Below, piece after piece: positions 46,190-54,802 of a stretch of 64,000 nucleotides of DNA. Each line of letters opens with the position of its first letter. Within the stretch, counting starts at the first letter, position 1. Source of the DNA: Amycolatopsis sp. CA-126428 (GTDB lineage Bacteria; Actinomycetota; Actinomycetes; Mycobacteriales; Pseudonocardiaceae); assembly GCF_002904335.1 (NCBI RefSeq), contig NZ_PPHF01000136.1, positions 124,001 to 188,000 of the forward strand, given 5' to 3'. The notes under the pieces were generated by a model. It saw only the letters and a program-made list of their open reading frames with translations. It was not told where the DNA came from and ran no database searches. Made by a program: the position numbers and the translations under genes.

Positions 46190-46969
46190 TCAGGTGCCGT
46201 CGGCCAACTCGGACTCGTCCAAGCCGGACCGCAGTTTCTTCAGCGTCGCGGCCAGCAGGCGCGACACCTGCATCTGGGACACCCCGACGCGGCGGGCGAT
46301 GTCCGACTGGCTCATCCCCGAGCCGAACCGCAGCGCCACGATCTTGCGCTCCCGCTCCGGCAGGCTCTCCAGCATCGGGCGCAGCGCCTCGCGCAGCTCG
46401 GCTTGGCCCAGCTCGGCGTCCGGCGCCCCGAACCGCGTGTGCGCCGCGTTCTCCAGCAGGTGGTCCAGCGAGGCGCCGTAGCGGCCTTGGCCGGCGCGGA
46501 GCCCTTCGTAGACGTCCTCGACGGGCACCCCGACCCGCGCGGCGATCTCACTCGGCTTCGGGGCGCGCGAGAGCTGCACGGTGAGCTCTTCGCGCGCGGC
46601 GGAGATGTTGGCGTTCAGTTCCTTGAGCCGCCGCGGCACCCGCACCGACCAGCTGTTGTCCCGGAAGTGGTGACGCAGCTCGCCGGAGATGGTGGGCACC
46701 GCGAACGCCAGGAAGTCCGTTCCCTGCGCGGGGTCGAACCGGTCGACGGCGTGGATGAGCCCGACCGTGGCGATCTGGACCAGGTCCTCCATCGCCTCGT
46801 CGCGGTTGCGGAACTTCCGCGCCAGGTTCCGCGCCAGCTCCAGGTGCGCGCGCACGAGGGTGTCGCGGATGCGTTCGCGCTCCGGCGAGTCCGCGCCCAC
46901 GGCGGCGAGTCGGGTGAACAGCGCGCCGACGTCGAGGTCGTCCCCGCTGCTCCCGGCGGGATCGCTCAC
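46190..46969 (-). CDS. sigF: RNA polymerase sigma factor SigF (SigB/SigF/SigG family)
   Basis: This 259-residue group 3 sigma factor has region 2 (LARKFRNRDEAMEDLVQIAT, then TDFLAFAVPTISGELRHHFR), region 3 (RLKELNANISAAREELTVQL) and region 4 (LPERERKIVALRFGSGMSQS with the helix-turn-helix VGVSQMQVSRLLAATL). It governs general stress and development genes in actinobacteria. The GTG at 46969 overlaps the stop of the anti-sigma gene by four bases (GTGA), as in usfX-sigF of mycobacteria. A SigF-type promoter heads the operon, implying positive autoregulation. Confidence 0.94.
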   Translation of the reverse strand: MSDPAGSSGDDLDVGALFTRLAAVGADSPERERIRDTLVRAHLELARNLARKFRNRDEAMEDLVQIATVGLIHAVDRFDPAQGTDFLAFAVPTISGELRHHFRDNSWSVRVPRRLKELNANISAAREELTVQLSRAPKPSEIAARVGVPVEDVYEGLRAGQGRYGASLDHLLENAAHTRFGAPDAELGQAELREALRPMLESLPERERKIVALRFGSGMSQSDIARRVGVSQMQVSRLLAATLKKLRSGLDESELADGT

Positions 46970-47382
46970 GAGTCCGCCGCCTGGCTCTCCCGGACGAGGT
47001 CCACCCGCGACAGGTAGCGGCCGTTCTCCGGGGTGATGGTGCGCTCGGCCGTCGTCGCGAGGGCGGTCAGCAGCTGCCACGACAGGCCGGCGTCGTCCTC
47101 GTGGTCGGCGCTGTCGGCCAGCACCGACACGGAGACCTCGATGCGCGGTCCGTTCCAGGAGAAGACGCAGGTCAACCTGCCGTCCGAGCTGGCGGGGAGC
47201 AGCAGCGAGCAGGCTTCGTCCACGGCCATCCGGAGATCCTCGACGGCGTCGAGGTCGAAGTCCTGGCGCATCGCGATGTCGGCCACGATGGTCCGCAGCG
47301 TGGGCACGACGTGCGGTATCGCGGCTGTCCGCACCTCGATCACCTGCGCGCCTTCCGGGACGAGCGGGGCGTTGTCCTCCAC
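46966..47382 (-). CDS. Anti-sigma-F factor (UsfX/RsbW-like)
   Basis: This is a 138-residue GHKL-type anti-sigma factor. DLRMAVDEACSLLLPAS is the N box, with the acidic residue replacing part of the kinase motif as in UsfX. The G boxes are degenerate (VLADSADHEDD), so it may bind SigF without strong kinase activity. AAAGGAA six bases before the GTG at 47382 fixes the start. It is the first gene of the operon with sigF and is transcribed from a SigF-type promoter at 47449-47474. Confidence 0.88.
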   Translation of the reverse strand: MEDNAPLVPEGAQVIEVRTAAIPHVVPTLRTIVADIAMRQDFDLDAVEDLRMAVDEACSLLLPASSDGRLTCVFSWNGPRIEVSVSVLADSADHEDDAGLSWQLLTALATTAERTITPENGRYLSRVDLVRESQAADS

Positions 47383-47448
47383 GTTTGTTCCTTTCTCCGC
47401 ACTCGCGCTGCCGGGGATCGGCGGTGTCTGCCACGCCCGGTCAGCGAG

Positions 47449-47474
47449 ATGCCCGTGGTGTGAGCAAACCAAAC
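47449..47474 (-). promoter_or_regulatory. SigF-type promoter for the anti-sigF/sigF operon
   Basis: On the minus strand GTTT (47474-47471) and GGGCAT (47454-47449) are spaced by 16 bases, matching the SigB/SigF pattern GTTT-N15-17-GGGTA. It lies about 65 bases before the anti-sigma start. Confidence 0.75.
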
Positions 47475-47478
47475 CCGG

Positions 47479-47504
47479 GTTTGATCCGCTCCACCGGCGG
47501 GCAT
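47479..47504 (+). promoter_or_regulatory. SigF-type promoter for whiB3, mirror image of the sigF promoter
   Basis: On the plus strand GTTT (47479-47482) and GGGCAT (47499-47504) are again spaced by 16 bases, 42 bases before the whiB3 ATG. The two -35 elements are the halves of the perfect palindrome AAACCCGGGTTT at 47471-47482. Confidence 0.75.
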
Positions 47505-47546
47505 GTAGCGCTGGACACGGGAGATCCTGGGAAAGGCGGGGACGAC

Positions 47547-47855
47547 ATGGCTGACGTGAGCCGGCTGCCCAACGTGGTTGCCGAAGAGTGGGAATGGCAG
47601 CTGCACGGCTCGTGCCGGGGTGCGGACAGCAGTCTCTTCTTCCACACGGACAACGAGCGGGGTTCGGCGCGGGAGCGGCGGGAAGCGCGGGCCAAGGCCA
47701 TCTGCCAGGCCTGCCCGGTGCTGGCCCAGTGCCGCAAGCACGCGATGACCGTACAGGAGCCCTACGGCATCTGGGGCGGCCTCGGCGAGATCGAGCGGCG
47801 GCAGCTCTTCCTGCGCCAGCGCAGGGCGGCGCGGAAGACGATGAGTGCGCACTGA
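47547..47855 (+). CDS. whiB3: WhiB3-type iron-sulfur transcription factor
   Basis: This 102-residue Wbl protein has the four cluster ligands Cys23, Cys53, Cys56 and Cys62 (in LHGSCRG and AICQACPVLAQC), the turn GIWGG and a basic C-terminus (RQRRAARK) for DNA contact. The stretch WEWQLHGSCRGADSSLFF and the run HAMTVQEPYGIWGGL resemble mycobacterial WhiB3 (WblD of Streptomyces) more than WhiB1 or WhiB2. WhiB3 senses redox state and NO and binds the primary sigma factor. It is divergent from anti-sigF/sigF and has a SigF-type promoter of its own. Confidence 0.93.
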   Translation: MADVSRLPNVVAEEWEWQLHGSCRGADSSLFFHTDNERGSARERREARAKAICQACPVLAQCRKHAMTVQEPYGIWGGLGEIERRQLFLRQRRAARKTMSAH

Positions 47856-48073
47856 GCAGAGCGCTGAGCAGGCAGGATTTGATCCTCGGTGAGCAGTACA
47901 CGCGAAAGGGCGGCGGCCGTGGCGGGCGCGGTCGCTTCCTGGGTTAGGGTTGGCCCCGGAGTTGCCTTGACCGTGCCGGGCGAGAGCTTTGGAAAGGCAC
48001 GGTGACACGGTTGCCGCTTGAGACAGCAGGCGCGTACCCGGCGCAGGAGCAGCGCCTGACGAGGAGAAACTGC

Positions 48074-48427
48074 ATGCCCGCAGCCGACCAGAACGCCACC
48101 CCGCCCGGGTTCGGCATCACGCTGGACACCGACGCGACGGAACCCCGGGTGGTGGTCACCGGCGAGCTCGACCTGCTGACCAGTCCGCAGCTGCAGGAGG
48201 CCCTGGCGGGGCTGATCGCGGACAAGCGCGCGCAGCGGGTCGTGGCCGATCTGACCGGGGTGACCTTCTTCGATTCCTCCGCGCTGAACGTGGTGCTCCG
48301 CGCACAACGCCAGGCCGGCGAGCAGGACGTCGAACTCGCGGTCGTCCCCAGCCCCGCGGTGAGCCGCGTGATCGAGCTCACCGGCGTGGCCGAACACCTG
48401 AGCGTGTCGGAGGACCCCCAAGCCTGA
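48074..48427 (+). CDS. STAS-domain anti-sigma-factor antagonist
   Basis: This 117-residue SpoIIAA/RsbV-like protein has ELDLLTSPQLQEAL in its first half and the phosphorylation segment VTFFDSSALNVVLRAQ with the conserved Ser pair. Unphosphorylated antagonist binds the anti-sigma factor and frees SigF. GAGGAG seven bases before the ATG at 48074 decides the start over an in-frame upstream GTG. It completes a local partner-switching set with the genes at 45704, 46190 and 46966. Confidence 0.92.
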   Translation: MPAADQNATPPGFGITLDTDATEPRVVVTGELDLLTSPQLQEALAGLIADKRAQRVVADLTGVTFFDSSALNVVLRAQRQAGEQDVELAVVPSPAVSRVIELTGVAEHLSVSEDPQA

Positions 48428-48482
48428 CCGCCCGCTACGGTTCCGCGGACCGATTTCGTTCGCGGACCTGGGGGGCGGCACG

Positions 48483-49274
48483 ATGATGGGGCGGACGCAT
48501 GCCCTGACCGGCTGGTGCGCGGGCTTGGCCCTGGCGCCCGCGGTGGGGGCGGGTTCGGTGCACCAGGCGGTCGTCTTCGCGGCGACCACGGCGGGCTTCG
48601 CCCTGCTGCCGGACCTCGACCACCCCGGAGCGAGCGCGTCCCGTCTCCTCGGCTGGCTGACCGGCGCGTTGTCGTGGCTGCTGCGCCGCGTCTCGGCCGG
48701 GTTCTACGCCCTGACGAAGGGCCCGCGGGATGAGAAGGTCTCCGGCAAGCACCGCCACCTGTCCCACACGGTCCTGTTCGCGGCCGGCCTGGGCTTACTG
48801 ACTTCCTGGGGCACCACCGAAGGCGGCCCCTGGGCCGTGGTGGGCGTGGTCGTCTTCGGGCTGATGCTCGCCGAAGGCGCCCTGGGCGACTGGCTCCTCC
48901 CGGTGAGCGGCGCCGCGGTGGCGTGGTGGTTCTTCACGGCGCCACCCGATCGTGCGGGTGAACTGGCGTCCATTTCGGGCTGGCTCGGGATCGCGGTCGC
49001 GGCCGGGTGCCTGACCCACTGCCTGGGTGACGCGTTGACGGAAGCCGGGTGCCCGTTCCTCTTCCCGATCCCGATCGCCGGCGAGACGTGGTACGAGATC
49101 CGGCCGCCGCGGGTGCTGCGCTTCCGGACCGGCAAGAAGGTCGAGAAGCGGCTGATCTTCCCGGTGTTCGCGCTGCTCGGGGTGCTGCTGGTCCCGGGGG
49201 TGTGGGAGCACACGGTGAGCACCTTCGAGCGGCTGTTCATCCCGCCGTCGAGCCAGCAGGCGACCACGCCTTGA
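48483..49274 (+). CDS. YdjM-type membrane-bound metal-dependent hydrolase
   Basis: This 263-residue membrane protein of the LexA-binding/YdjM hydrolase family has around five helices. Metal-site residues are His in GRTHALTGW, Asp/His in LLPDLDHPGASAS, and His residues in KHRHLSHTVLFA and CLTHCLGDALTEAG. The family has a predicted phospholipase C/hydrolase-like metal centre; the biological substrate is unknown. ATG at 48483 or 48486. It overlaps the convergent SnoaL-like gene by 38 bases. Confidence 0.87.
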   Translation: MMGRTHALTGWCAGLALAPAVGAGSVHQAVVFAATTAGFALLPDLDHPGASASRLLGWLTGALSWLLRRVSAGFYALTKGPRDEKVSGKHRHLSHTVLFAAGLGLLTSWGTTEGGPWAVVGVVVFGLMLAEGALGDWLLPVSGAAVAWWFFTAPPDRAGELASISGWLGIAVAAGCLTHCLGDALTEAGCPFLFPIPIAGETWYEIRPPRVLRFRTGKKVEKRLIFPVFALLGVLLVPGVWEHTVSTFERLFIPPSSQQATTP

Positions 49275-50010
49275 TCCGTTCGGCGGCCGCGGCGGTGTCG
49301 GTGTAGTCGCGCGAGTGGGTGATCAGGCCGTCCCGGATGGTCAGGACCAGGACGTAGGAGGCGGCGAACGTCGTCCCGCGGACTTCCTGGTGCAGGTCGA
49401 ACTCCGCCACGAGCACCGCGGGGTCGGCCGTCTCGTGGACCACGACGTTGTCGGCCTTGGTGATCCGCCGTGACCCGGCGGCCGCGTGGAACCGGCGGCG
49501 CAGTTCTTCGCGCCCCTTCGTCACCCGTGGCATGCCCGGCAGTGTGAACGGCATTTCGAGGGTGACGTCCTCGGCGTAGAGGTCGGCGAGGTCGTCCCAG
49601 CGGTTCTCCACCGAGGCGGCGAGGAACCGGTCGAACACCGAACGCGTGAACTTCGAAGCCGCCGAAGTATTGGGGTAGTCGCGGTACGAGGTGATCTCAC
49701 CGTCCACGACGGTGATGAGCCCCACCGACGACGGGAACTCGCCCGCCGGACCGGAGACCACCAGCTCCACCACGAAGCCCGAGTCCGCCAGGGTCGTCGT
49801 GACCTGCGCCTTCGTCAGCCCGACCGCCCGTGCCCGGGCACCTCCGGCCATCAGCGTCGCCACCACCGCGTCGCGGCCTTCGATTCGGTGCCCCAGGAAC
49901 GGCATCTCGTACACCGCGTCCGCGGCGAAGAGGCCGGCGAACGGCGTGGCGTCCAAGGTGGACAGCCCCGAGCGGACCAAGGCGGCGATTTCGGACACGG
50001 TGCGCGACAT
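49237..50010 (-). CDS. Tandem SnoaL/NTF2-like protein
   Basis: This 257-residue protein holds two SnoaL-like NTF2 domains in one chain, about residues 1-125 and 126-250. They align by eye: YEMPFLGHRIEGRDAVVATL with LEMPFTLPGMPRVTKGREEL, and ITSYRDYPNT with ITHSRDYTDT. Such barrels act as isomerases, cyclases or ligand carriers. The divergent TetR gene starts 95 bp away, so it is probably induced by the ligand of that regulator. Function is otherwise unknown. Confidence 0.82.
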   Translation of the reverse strand: MSRTVSEIAALVRSGLSTLDATPFAGLFAADAVYEMPFLGHRIEGRDAVVATLMAGGARARAVGLTKAQVTTTLADSGFVVELVVSGPAGEFPSSVGLITVVDGEITSYRDYPNTSAASKFTRSVFDRFLAASVENRWDDLADLYAEDVTLEMPFTLPGMPRVTKGREELRRRFHAAAGSRRITKADNVVVHETADPAVLVAEFDLHQEVRGTTFAASYVLVLTIRDGLITHSRDYTDTAAAAERIKAWSPAGSTAG

Positions 50011-50069
50011 CGGAATTCTCCTGGAAGACTGGACGTTGAATCGGAACGGTGAGCCCGCTTAGGACGATA

Positions 50070-50085
50070 CGGAGTAGTCGCTCCG
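50070..50085. promoter_or_regulatory. TetR operator candidate
   Basis: CGGAGTAGTCGCTCCG has 5-bp inverted arms around a 6-base centre, in the 95-bp gap between the SnoaL-like and TetR genes and 20 bases before the TetR start. Position and symmetry suit a TetR site. Confidence 0.5.
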
Positions 50086-50105
50086 GTTGTCAACGAGGAG
50101 ACGTG

Positions 50106-50678
50106 ATGGAGAAGATGCGCGCCGACGCACGGCGTAACCGCGCCAAGGTGCTGGCCGCCGCCGAAGAGGCCTTTGCGCTCGACGGCCTCGCCGTGCCGCT
50201 CGACGACATCGCGCGGCTCGCCGGGGTCGGGGCCGGCACCGTCTACCGGCACTTCCCCAGCAAGGAAGCCCTGTTCCAGGCCGTCGTCCTCGAACGGATC
50301 CAGCAGTTCGCCGAGGAAGCCCGCGCGCTCGCCACCGCCGAGGACCCCGGCGGCGTCTTCGTCGACTACTTCGTCCGCGTCATCAAGCAGGCGTCGCTCA
50401 ACCGGGCCATCTGCGACGCCCTCGCCGAGTCCGGCGGGCACGCCTTCAAGGCCGGCGCGGGCGACGAGTTCCGCGCCGCGCTGGCCGACCTGCTCGCCCG
50501 CGCGCAGGCCGCCGGCGCCGTCCGCCCCGACATCGACGGCGACGACCTGCGGGCGCTCATCGTCGGCTGCCTCGCCGTCGAGCGGTACGCGCCGGGAAGC
50601 GCCCACCTCGTTCGCGTGGTCATCGACGGTCTGCGGGCGTCAGATCGCGCAGCTTCCGCAGCGGCGACCACACCATGA
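50106..50678 (+). CDS. TetR-family transcriptional regulator
   Basis: This is a 190-residue repressor with an N-terminal helix-turn-helix (LDDIARLAGVGAGTVYRHFP, then SKEALFQAVVLERI) and a helical C-terminal ligand domain ending ADLLARAQAAGAVRPDIDGD, a pattern common to the SbtR-like C-terminal family. GAGGAG precedes the ATG. It is divergent from the tandem SnoaL gene, the most likely target. Its last 59 bases overlap the convergent remnant of an MFS gene. Confidence 0.9.
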   Translation: MEKMRADARRNRAKVLAAAEEAFALDGLAVPLDDIARLAGVGAGTVYRHFPSKEALFQAVVLERIQQFAEEARALATAEDPGGVFVDYFVRVIKQASLNRAICDALAESGGHAFKAGAGDEFRAALADLLARAQAAGAVRPDIDGDDLRALIVGCLAVERYAPGSAHLVRVVIDGLRASDRAASAAATTP

Positions 50679-51100
50679 TCGCCGCCGAGGCCGGCACGCC
50701 GGCGTCCCCGAGCCACCGGGCGGTGAGGGCGCCGGTCAGCGACGCCGTGCCGAGCACCCCGATCACCCACGGCGAGAGCCCGACGTCTCGCGCGAGGAAC
50801 ACGACCACGATCGCCAGGTGGGCCGACTGGAAGAAGCTCGACACGGCGCCGTGCGCGCTGATCGCCAGCAGGACGCGGTCGCCGCGGACCAGCCGCAGCC
50901 CCTCGCCGATCTCGCGCAGCAACCGCCGTTCCCGCGGTTCGGGCCGCGTGTCCGGCGTCTCGATCCGGCGCGGCCAGACGGCCGACCACAGGTAGCTGAC
51001 GGCGTCGGCCGCCGGCGCCGCCGCGGTGCCGAGCGCTTGGACCAGCAGCCCGGCGAGGCCGGGACCGGCGACCGCCGCCGGCGACCGGTTCGATCGGCTG
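50620..51100 (-). pseudogene. Decayed MFS exporter remnant
   Basis: Only a middle slice of an MFS_3-type exporter can be recognised: AAVAGPGLAGLLVQALGTAA (helix 5-6 region), then RRIETPDTRPEPRERRLLRE and the seventh/eighth helices HGAVSSFFQSAHLAIVVVFL and LSPWVIGVLGTASLTGALTA. The N-terminal helices and everything after the eighth helix are gone. Upstream sequence (51100-51300) in that direction has no MFS similarity in any frame. Likely a deletion relic beside the TetR gene, which may once have regulated it. Confidence 0.65.
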
Positions 51101-51346
51101 TCGTCCGGCCTCGGCGGCTGCGAGCACCGGGTGATGGCGGATCCGGTCTCCTCCACGTGTCCTGCGGGCCGCCCGCTGTGGCCTCGGGAACAAGCTCTCG
51201 AAGATCGTCGCGCCGAGCTCGCACATGCCCGTGATCGACGCAGGAAGTTCGATCTTGTCCGCTCTATGTGCACATCGGGTAACACGACGTAAGATCAACG
51301 CGAGTTAGTCCTCGTACCTGCGCTGCGCGTGGCGAGGGGGTGCCGG

Positions 51347-51679
51347 ATGACCAGCCGACCTACCTGGGGCTCCGCCGCGGTCACCGGCCTCGCGGGCTTC
51401 GCCACCGGATTGCTGGTGGCCGCCACGCTCGTCGCCGGGCGGCCCGCTCCGCGCACGGCTGAGACGCCCGATCCGCCGCCGACCCGGACCGTGTCCGCGG
51501 TGCCCGTCACCGTCACCGAGTCCGCGCCGCCCACCACCGTCACCTCGGTCGAGACGCCGCCGGCGACGACCACCACCAGCGTCGTCGAGGTCACCGTGCC
51601 GCCGGCGACCTCGGCCACCTCCGTCACGCCGACCTCGACTTCGTCCCCGTTGCCGCTGACGTCCATCTGGCGCGACTGA
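51347..51679 (+). CDS. Small membrane-anchored Thr/Pro-rich protein
   Basis: I do not recognise the family. The 110-residue product has one N-terminal hydrophobic helix (about 9-33, AAVTGLAGFATGLLVAATLV) and a low-complexity outer part rich in Thr, Pro, Val and Ser (TVTSVETPPATTTTSVVEVT). This may be a wall-spanning or glycosylated tail. GCGAGGGGG precedes the ATG at 51347. It is followed 38 bases later by a lipoprotein gene in the same direction, perhaps an operon. Confidence 0.55.
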   Translation: MTSRPTWGSAAVTGLAGFATGLLVAATLVAGRPAPRTAETPDPPPTRTVSAVPVTVTESAPPTTVTSVETPPATTTTSVVEVTVPPATSATSVTPTSTSSPLPLTSIWRD

Positions 51680-51717
51680 CGGTGCAACCCGGCGGCCGCC
51701 GGTGCCGTCTGGTCGGC

Positions 51718-52185
51718 ATGCGTTACGTACTGGGGTTCGCGATGCTCGCCGCCGCGGCGGCCGGTTGTACCGGGCCGGAGGTCGCCTGCACGGAGATCGG
51801 TGTCCCCGTCGGCATCAGCCTGTCGATCCCGTCGCCGAACGGCATTTCGCGGGCGACGCTCGAAGCCTGCTGGCGCGGTCAGTGCGTCACGTCCGAGGTC
51901 GGCCTCCACCCCGAGACGTCGGCCGGGGCGACGACCTGCACGGGCACCGGCCCGGACGGCTCGTGCGGCACGTCGATGATCCCGACCGGCGGCCTCCACG
52001 GCTTCGCGATCATTCCCGGCCTGCCCGCCGAGCCGGTGCGGGTCACCGTCCGGTTCGACGACGGGAAACCGCACACCATCGAGGTGACGCCGTCCTTCGC
52101 CGAGCCGAACGGCCCGGCCTGCGGGAAGGCCGGGCCGCAGGCGCAGCTCGTGGCCGGTGCCGACCACGAGCTGCGGGTGCGTTAG
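51718..52185 (+). CDS. Putative lipoprotein of unknown function
   Basis: This 155-residue product starts with a lipoprotein signal (MRYVLGFAMLAAAAAGC) whose lipidated Cys is at about residue 17. The mature part contains several cysteines (VAC, EAC, GQC, TTC, GSC, PAC) that could form disulfides and appears rich in beta strands. No family was recognised. The ATG at 51718 places the lipobox correctly. It overlaps the convergent ABC permease by four bases. Confidence 0.65.
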   Translation: MRYVLGFAMLAAAAAGCTGPEVACTEIGVPVGISLSIPSPNGISRATLEACWRGQCVTSEVGLHPETSAGATTCTGTGPDGSCGTSMIPTGGLHGFAIIPGLPAEPVRVTVRFDDGKPHTIEVTPSFAEPNGPACGKAGPQAQLVAGADHELRVR

Positions 52186-53816
52186 CCGACGTCCCGGCGC
52201 TTCCAGCCGGCCAGACCGGCGACCAAGGCGACGACGGTCACCGCCAACAGCCAGGCGAGCGGTGTCGCGGTGAACGCCTGGCCGGGGATCTTCGGCGGGT
52301 GCTGGAACGGCGAGACGTCCAGCACCGCCTGCGGCAGGTCGAGGACCGGGCCGAACAGGCTCAGCAGCAGCGCCAGCGCACCGACGGCCCAGGCCGCGGC
52401 CGAAAAGCCCGGCAGCAGCCCGAAGATCGCCACTGCGAGCGCGACCACCACCCAGGCTGCGGGCAGCTGGACCAGCATCCCGGTGAGGGTGTCCGCGAGC
52501 GAGCCGCCGACGTCGCCGGTGCGCAGCCCGTTGGCCAGGCCCATGAACACCCCGCCGGACAGCAGCAGCGCCGCCGTGCCGAAGAAGGCGAACACCAGGT
52601 GGCTGCCCGCCCAGCGCAACCGGCCGACGCTGGTGGCCAGCACTGGCTCGAGCCGGATCGCGGTCTCCTCGCCGCGCATCCGCAGCACCGCCTGGACGCC
52701 GTACAGCGACGCGACCATGGCGAACATCCCGGCCATCGCGGCCAGGAACGCCTGCGTCAGCGCGTGGCTGCCGCCCAGCCGCGCCATGATCTGCTGCGCC
52801 TGCGGGCTCGAGCCGACCAGGCCGCCGATGCCGCTGGCGATCGAGCCGAACACCGCGCCGACCACGGCCGTGCCGATCGTCCAGCCGAGCAGCGGGCCCC
52901 GGTGCAGCCGCCAGGCGAGCGCGAACGGCGACCGCAGGCTCGCCGCGGCGCGAGCCGGCCCCGGACGCGGCGGGAGGAACCCGACGCCGACGTCGCGGCG
53001 GGGCAGCAGCCAGTACCCGATCCCGCCGACGACGAGCGCGAACACCACCGGCAGCAGGAGCACCCACCAGCGCTCCCCGGCGAACGCCCGGACCTGCTGC
53101 ACCCAGCCGATCGGCGACAGCCAGGACAGCCAGCGAGCGTCCACAGTGGAGTCTCCGGCGCCGCGCAGCAGGAACGCGGCGCCGACCACGGCGGTCCCGA
53201 TGCCGTTGGCGGTCCGGGAGTACTCGGCCAGCTGGACGGCGACCGCCGCGACCGCGGTGAACACCAGTCCCACCAGCGCTTCCGAAGCGCCGAAGGCCAG
53301 CGAACCGGCGGCGGGCAGGCCGGCGCCGATCATCGTGCCCGCCTGGATCAGCCCGGTCAGCACGCTCGCACCGCCGGCCACCAGCAGCGCCGCTGTCAGC
53401 GCCGCGTACCGGCCGACCACCGCGGACGCGAGCAGCTCCGCGCGGCCCGTGTCCTCCTCGGCGCGGGTGTGCCGGGTGACCGTGAAGACCACCATCAACC
53501 CGGTGAGCAGCGCCAGGAAACCGCACATGCGCCAGGCGATGAACCCGCCGGCCGTGGTGAGGTCGAACGGCGGGCCGTAGAGCAGCGCGTAGGACGGGTT
53601 GGCGTTCGCGCCCGCCTGCAGGGAGAGCCGGTCGGCGGCGGTCGGGTAGAACTGCGTGAACGTCTTGACCGTGCTCGCCGGGACGATGCTGAGCAGCACG
53701 ATCCAGATCGGCAGGATGACGCGGTCGCGGCGCAGCGCGAGCCGGGTGAGGTGGCCGGTGCCGGCCATTTCGTGGGTGGGCGCCCCGGCTTCGGTGCGGG
53801 AGAGCGTCGCGGTCAT
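52182..53816 (-). CDS. ABC-2-type exporter permease (antibiotic/polyketide exporter type)
   Basis: This 544-residue integral membrane protein has about twelve helices in two six-helix halves. [20 protein letters not shown] and [20 protein letters not shown] are family-like segments of actinomycete exporters that move hydrophobic antibiotics or lipids outward. Its ATG overlaps the ATPase stop as ATGA. The exporter is encoded divergently from a MarR/GbsR-like regulator, with an operator palindrome between them, so export is probably induced by its substrate. Confidence 0.9.
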   Translation of the reverse strand: MTATLSRTEAGAPTHEMAGTGHLTRLALRRDRVILPIWIVLLSIVPASTVKTFTQFYPTAADRLSLQAGANANPSYALLYGPPFDLTTAGGFIAWRMCGFLALLTGLMVVFTVTRHTRAEEDTGRAELLASAVVGRYAALTAALLVAGGASVLTGLIQAGTMIGAGLPAAGSLAFGASEALVGLVFTAVAAVAVQLAEYSRTANGIGTAVVGAAFLLRGAGDSTVDARWLSWLSPIGWVQQVRAFAGERWWVLLLPVVFALVVGGIGYWLLPRRDVGVGFLPPRPGPARAAASLRSPFALAWRLHRGPLLGWTIGTAVVGAVFGSIASGIGGLVGSSPQAQQIMARLGGSHALTQAFLAAMAGMFAMVASLYGVQAVLRMRGEETAIRLEPVLATSVGRLRWAGSHLVFAFFGTAALLLSGGVFMGLANGLRTGDVGGSLADTLTGMLVQLPAAWVVVALAVAIFGLLPGFSAAAWAVGALALLLSLFGPVLDLPQAVLDVSPFQHPPKIPGQAFTATPLAWLLAVTVVALVAGLAGWKRRDVG

Positions 53817-54709
53817 TTCGCGCTCGCTTCGGTCGTGTAGTGGCGCAGGAACAGCTCCTCCAGCGTGGGCGGCTGGCTGACCAGGCTGCGCACGCCGACC
53901 TCGGTGAGCTGCCGCAGCGCTTCGTCGAGGGAGCGCGTCTCGACGTCGAAGCGGACGCGGTTGCCGTCGACCTTGAGGTCGTGGATGTTGGCCAGCCGCG
54001 TGAGTCCGTTCGGCGGCCCCGCGAGCTCGGCGGTGATCGACGTCCGGGTCAGGTGCCGCAGCTCGGCCAGCGTGCCGGACTCGACCGTGCGGCCATTGCG
54101 GATGATGCTGACCTTGTCGCACAGCGCCTCGACCTCGGCGAGGATGTGGCTGGAGAGCAGCACGGTCCGGCCCTGCTCGCGCTCCTCCTGGATGGCGTAC
54201 TGGAACGTCGCTTCCATCAGCGGGTCGAGGCCGGACGTCGGTTCGTCGAGGATCAGCAGGTCCACGCGGGAGGCGAGGGCGGCGACGATGGCGACCTTCT
54301 GCCGGTTGCCCTTCGAGTACGTCCGCCCCTTCTTCTTCGGGTCGAGGTCGAAGCGCTCGATGAGCTCGGCCCGGCGCTTCTCGTCCAGGCCGCCGCGCAG
54401 GCGTCCGAGCAGGTCGATCACCTCGCCGCCGGAGAGGTTGGGCCAGAGGTTGACGTCGCCGGGCACGTAGGCCAGGCGGCGGTGCAGGCTCGCGGCGTCC
54501 TTCCAGGGGTCGCCGCCGAGCAGCCGGACGTCCCCCGCGTCGGCGTGGAGCAGGCCGAGCAGGACCCGGACGGTGGTCGACTTCCCGGCGCCGTTCGGGC
54601 CGAGGAAGCCGTGCACCTCCCCAGCGGGTACCTGCAGGTCAAGGCCGTCGAGGGCCTTGGTCCGGCCGAACGACTTGTGCAGGCCGGTGACCGAAATGGC
54701 GTTTTCCAT
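53813..54709 (-). CDS. ABC exporter ATP-binding protein
   Basis: This 298-residue ATPase of the DrrA/CcmA exporter class has Walker [11 protein letters not shown], Walker [14 protein letters not shown] and the H-loop in [12 protein letters not shown]. The signature is YSKGNRQK rather than LSGGQ, a degenerate form common in this exporter group. The C-terminal region after 220 matches the accessory domain of such exporters. It is first in the operon with the permease. The 18-bp palindrome at 54729 is 20 bases before its ATG. Confidence 0.93.
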   Translation of the reverse strand: MENAISVTGLHKSFGRTKALDGLDLQVPAGEVHGFLGPNGAGKSTTVRVLLGLLHADAGDVRLLGGDPWKDAASLHRRLAYVPGDVNLWPNLSGGEVIDLLGRLRGGLDEKRRAELIERFDLDPKKKGRTYSKGNRQKVAIVAALASRVDLLILDEPTSGLDPLMEATFQYAIQEEREQGRTVLLSSHILAEVEALCDKVSIIRNGRTVESGTLAELRHLTRTSITAELAGPPNGLTRLANIHDLKVDGNRVRFDVETRSLDEALRQLTEVGVRSLVSQPPTLEELFLRHYTTEASAK

Positions 54710-54728
54710 GGTTCGGAAGCTACACTTG

Positions 54729-54746
54729 CTTCACGAAGTTGTGAAG
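54729..54746. promoter_or_regulatory. Operator palindrome between the ABC exporter and its regulator
   Basis: CTTCACGAAGTTGTGAAG has perfect 6-bp outer arms and resembles the perfect palindrome at 21458 (14 of 18 bases identical). It is placed to control both the exporter operon and the regulator gene at 54803. Confidence 0.72.
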
Positions 54747-54802
54747 TTAAGAAAATGTCTAGATCGAGTGATCACGGGGGACGGGTGCGGGAGGATGGGC
54801 CG

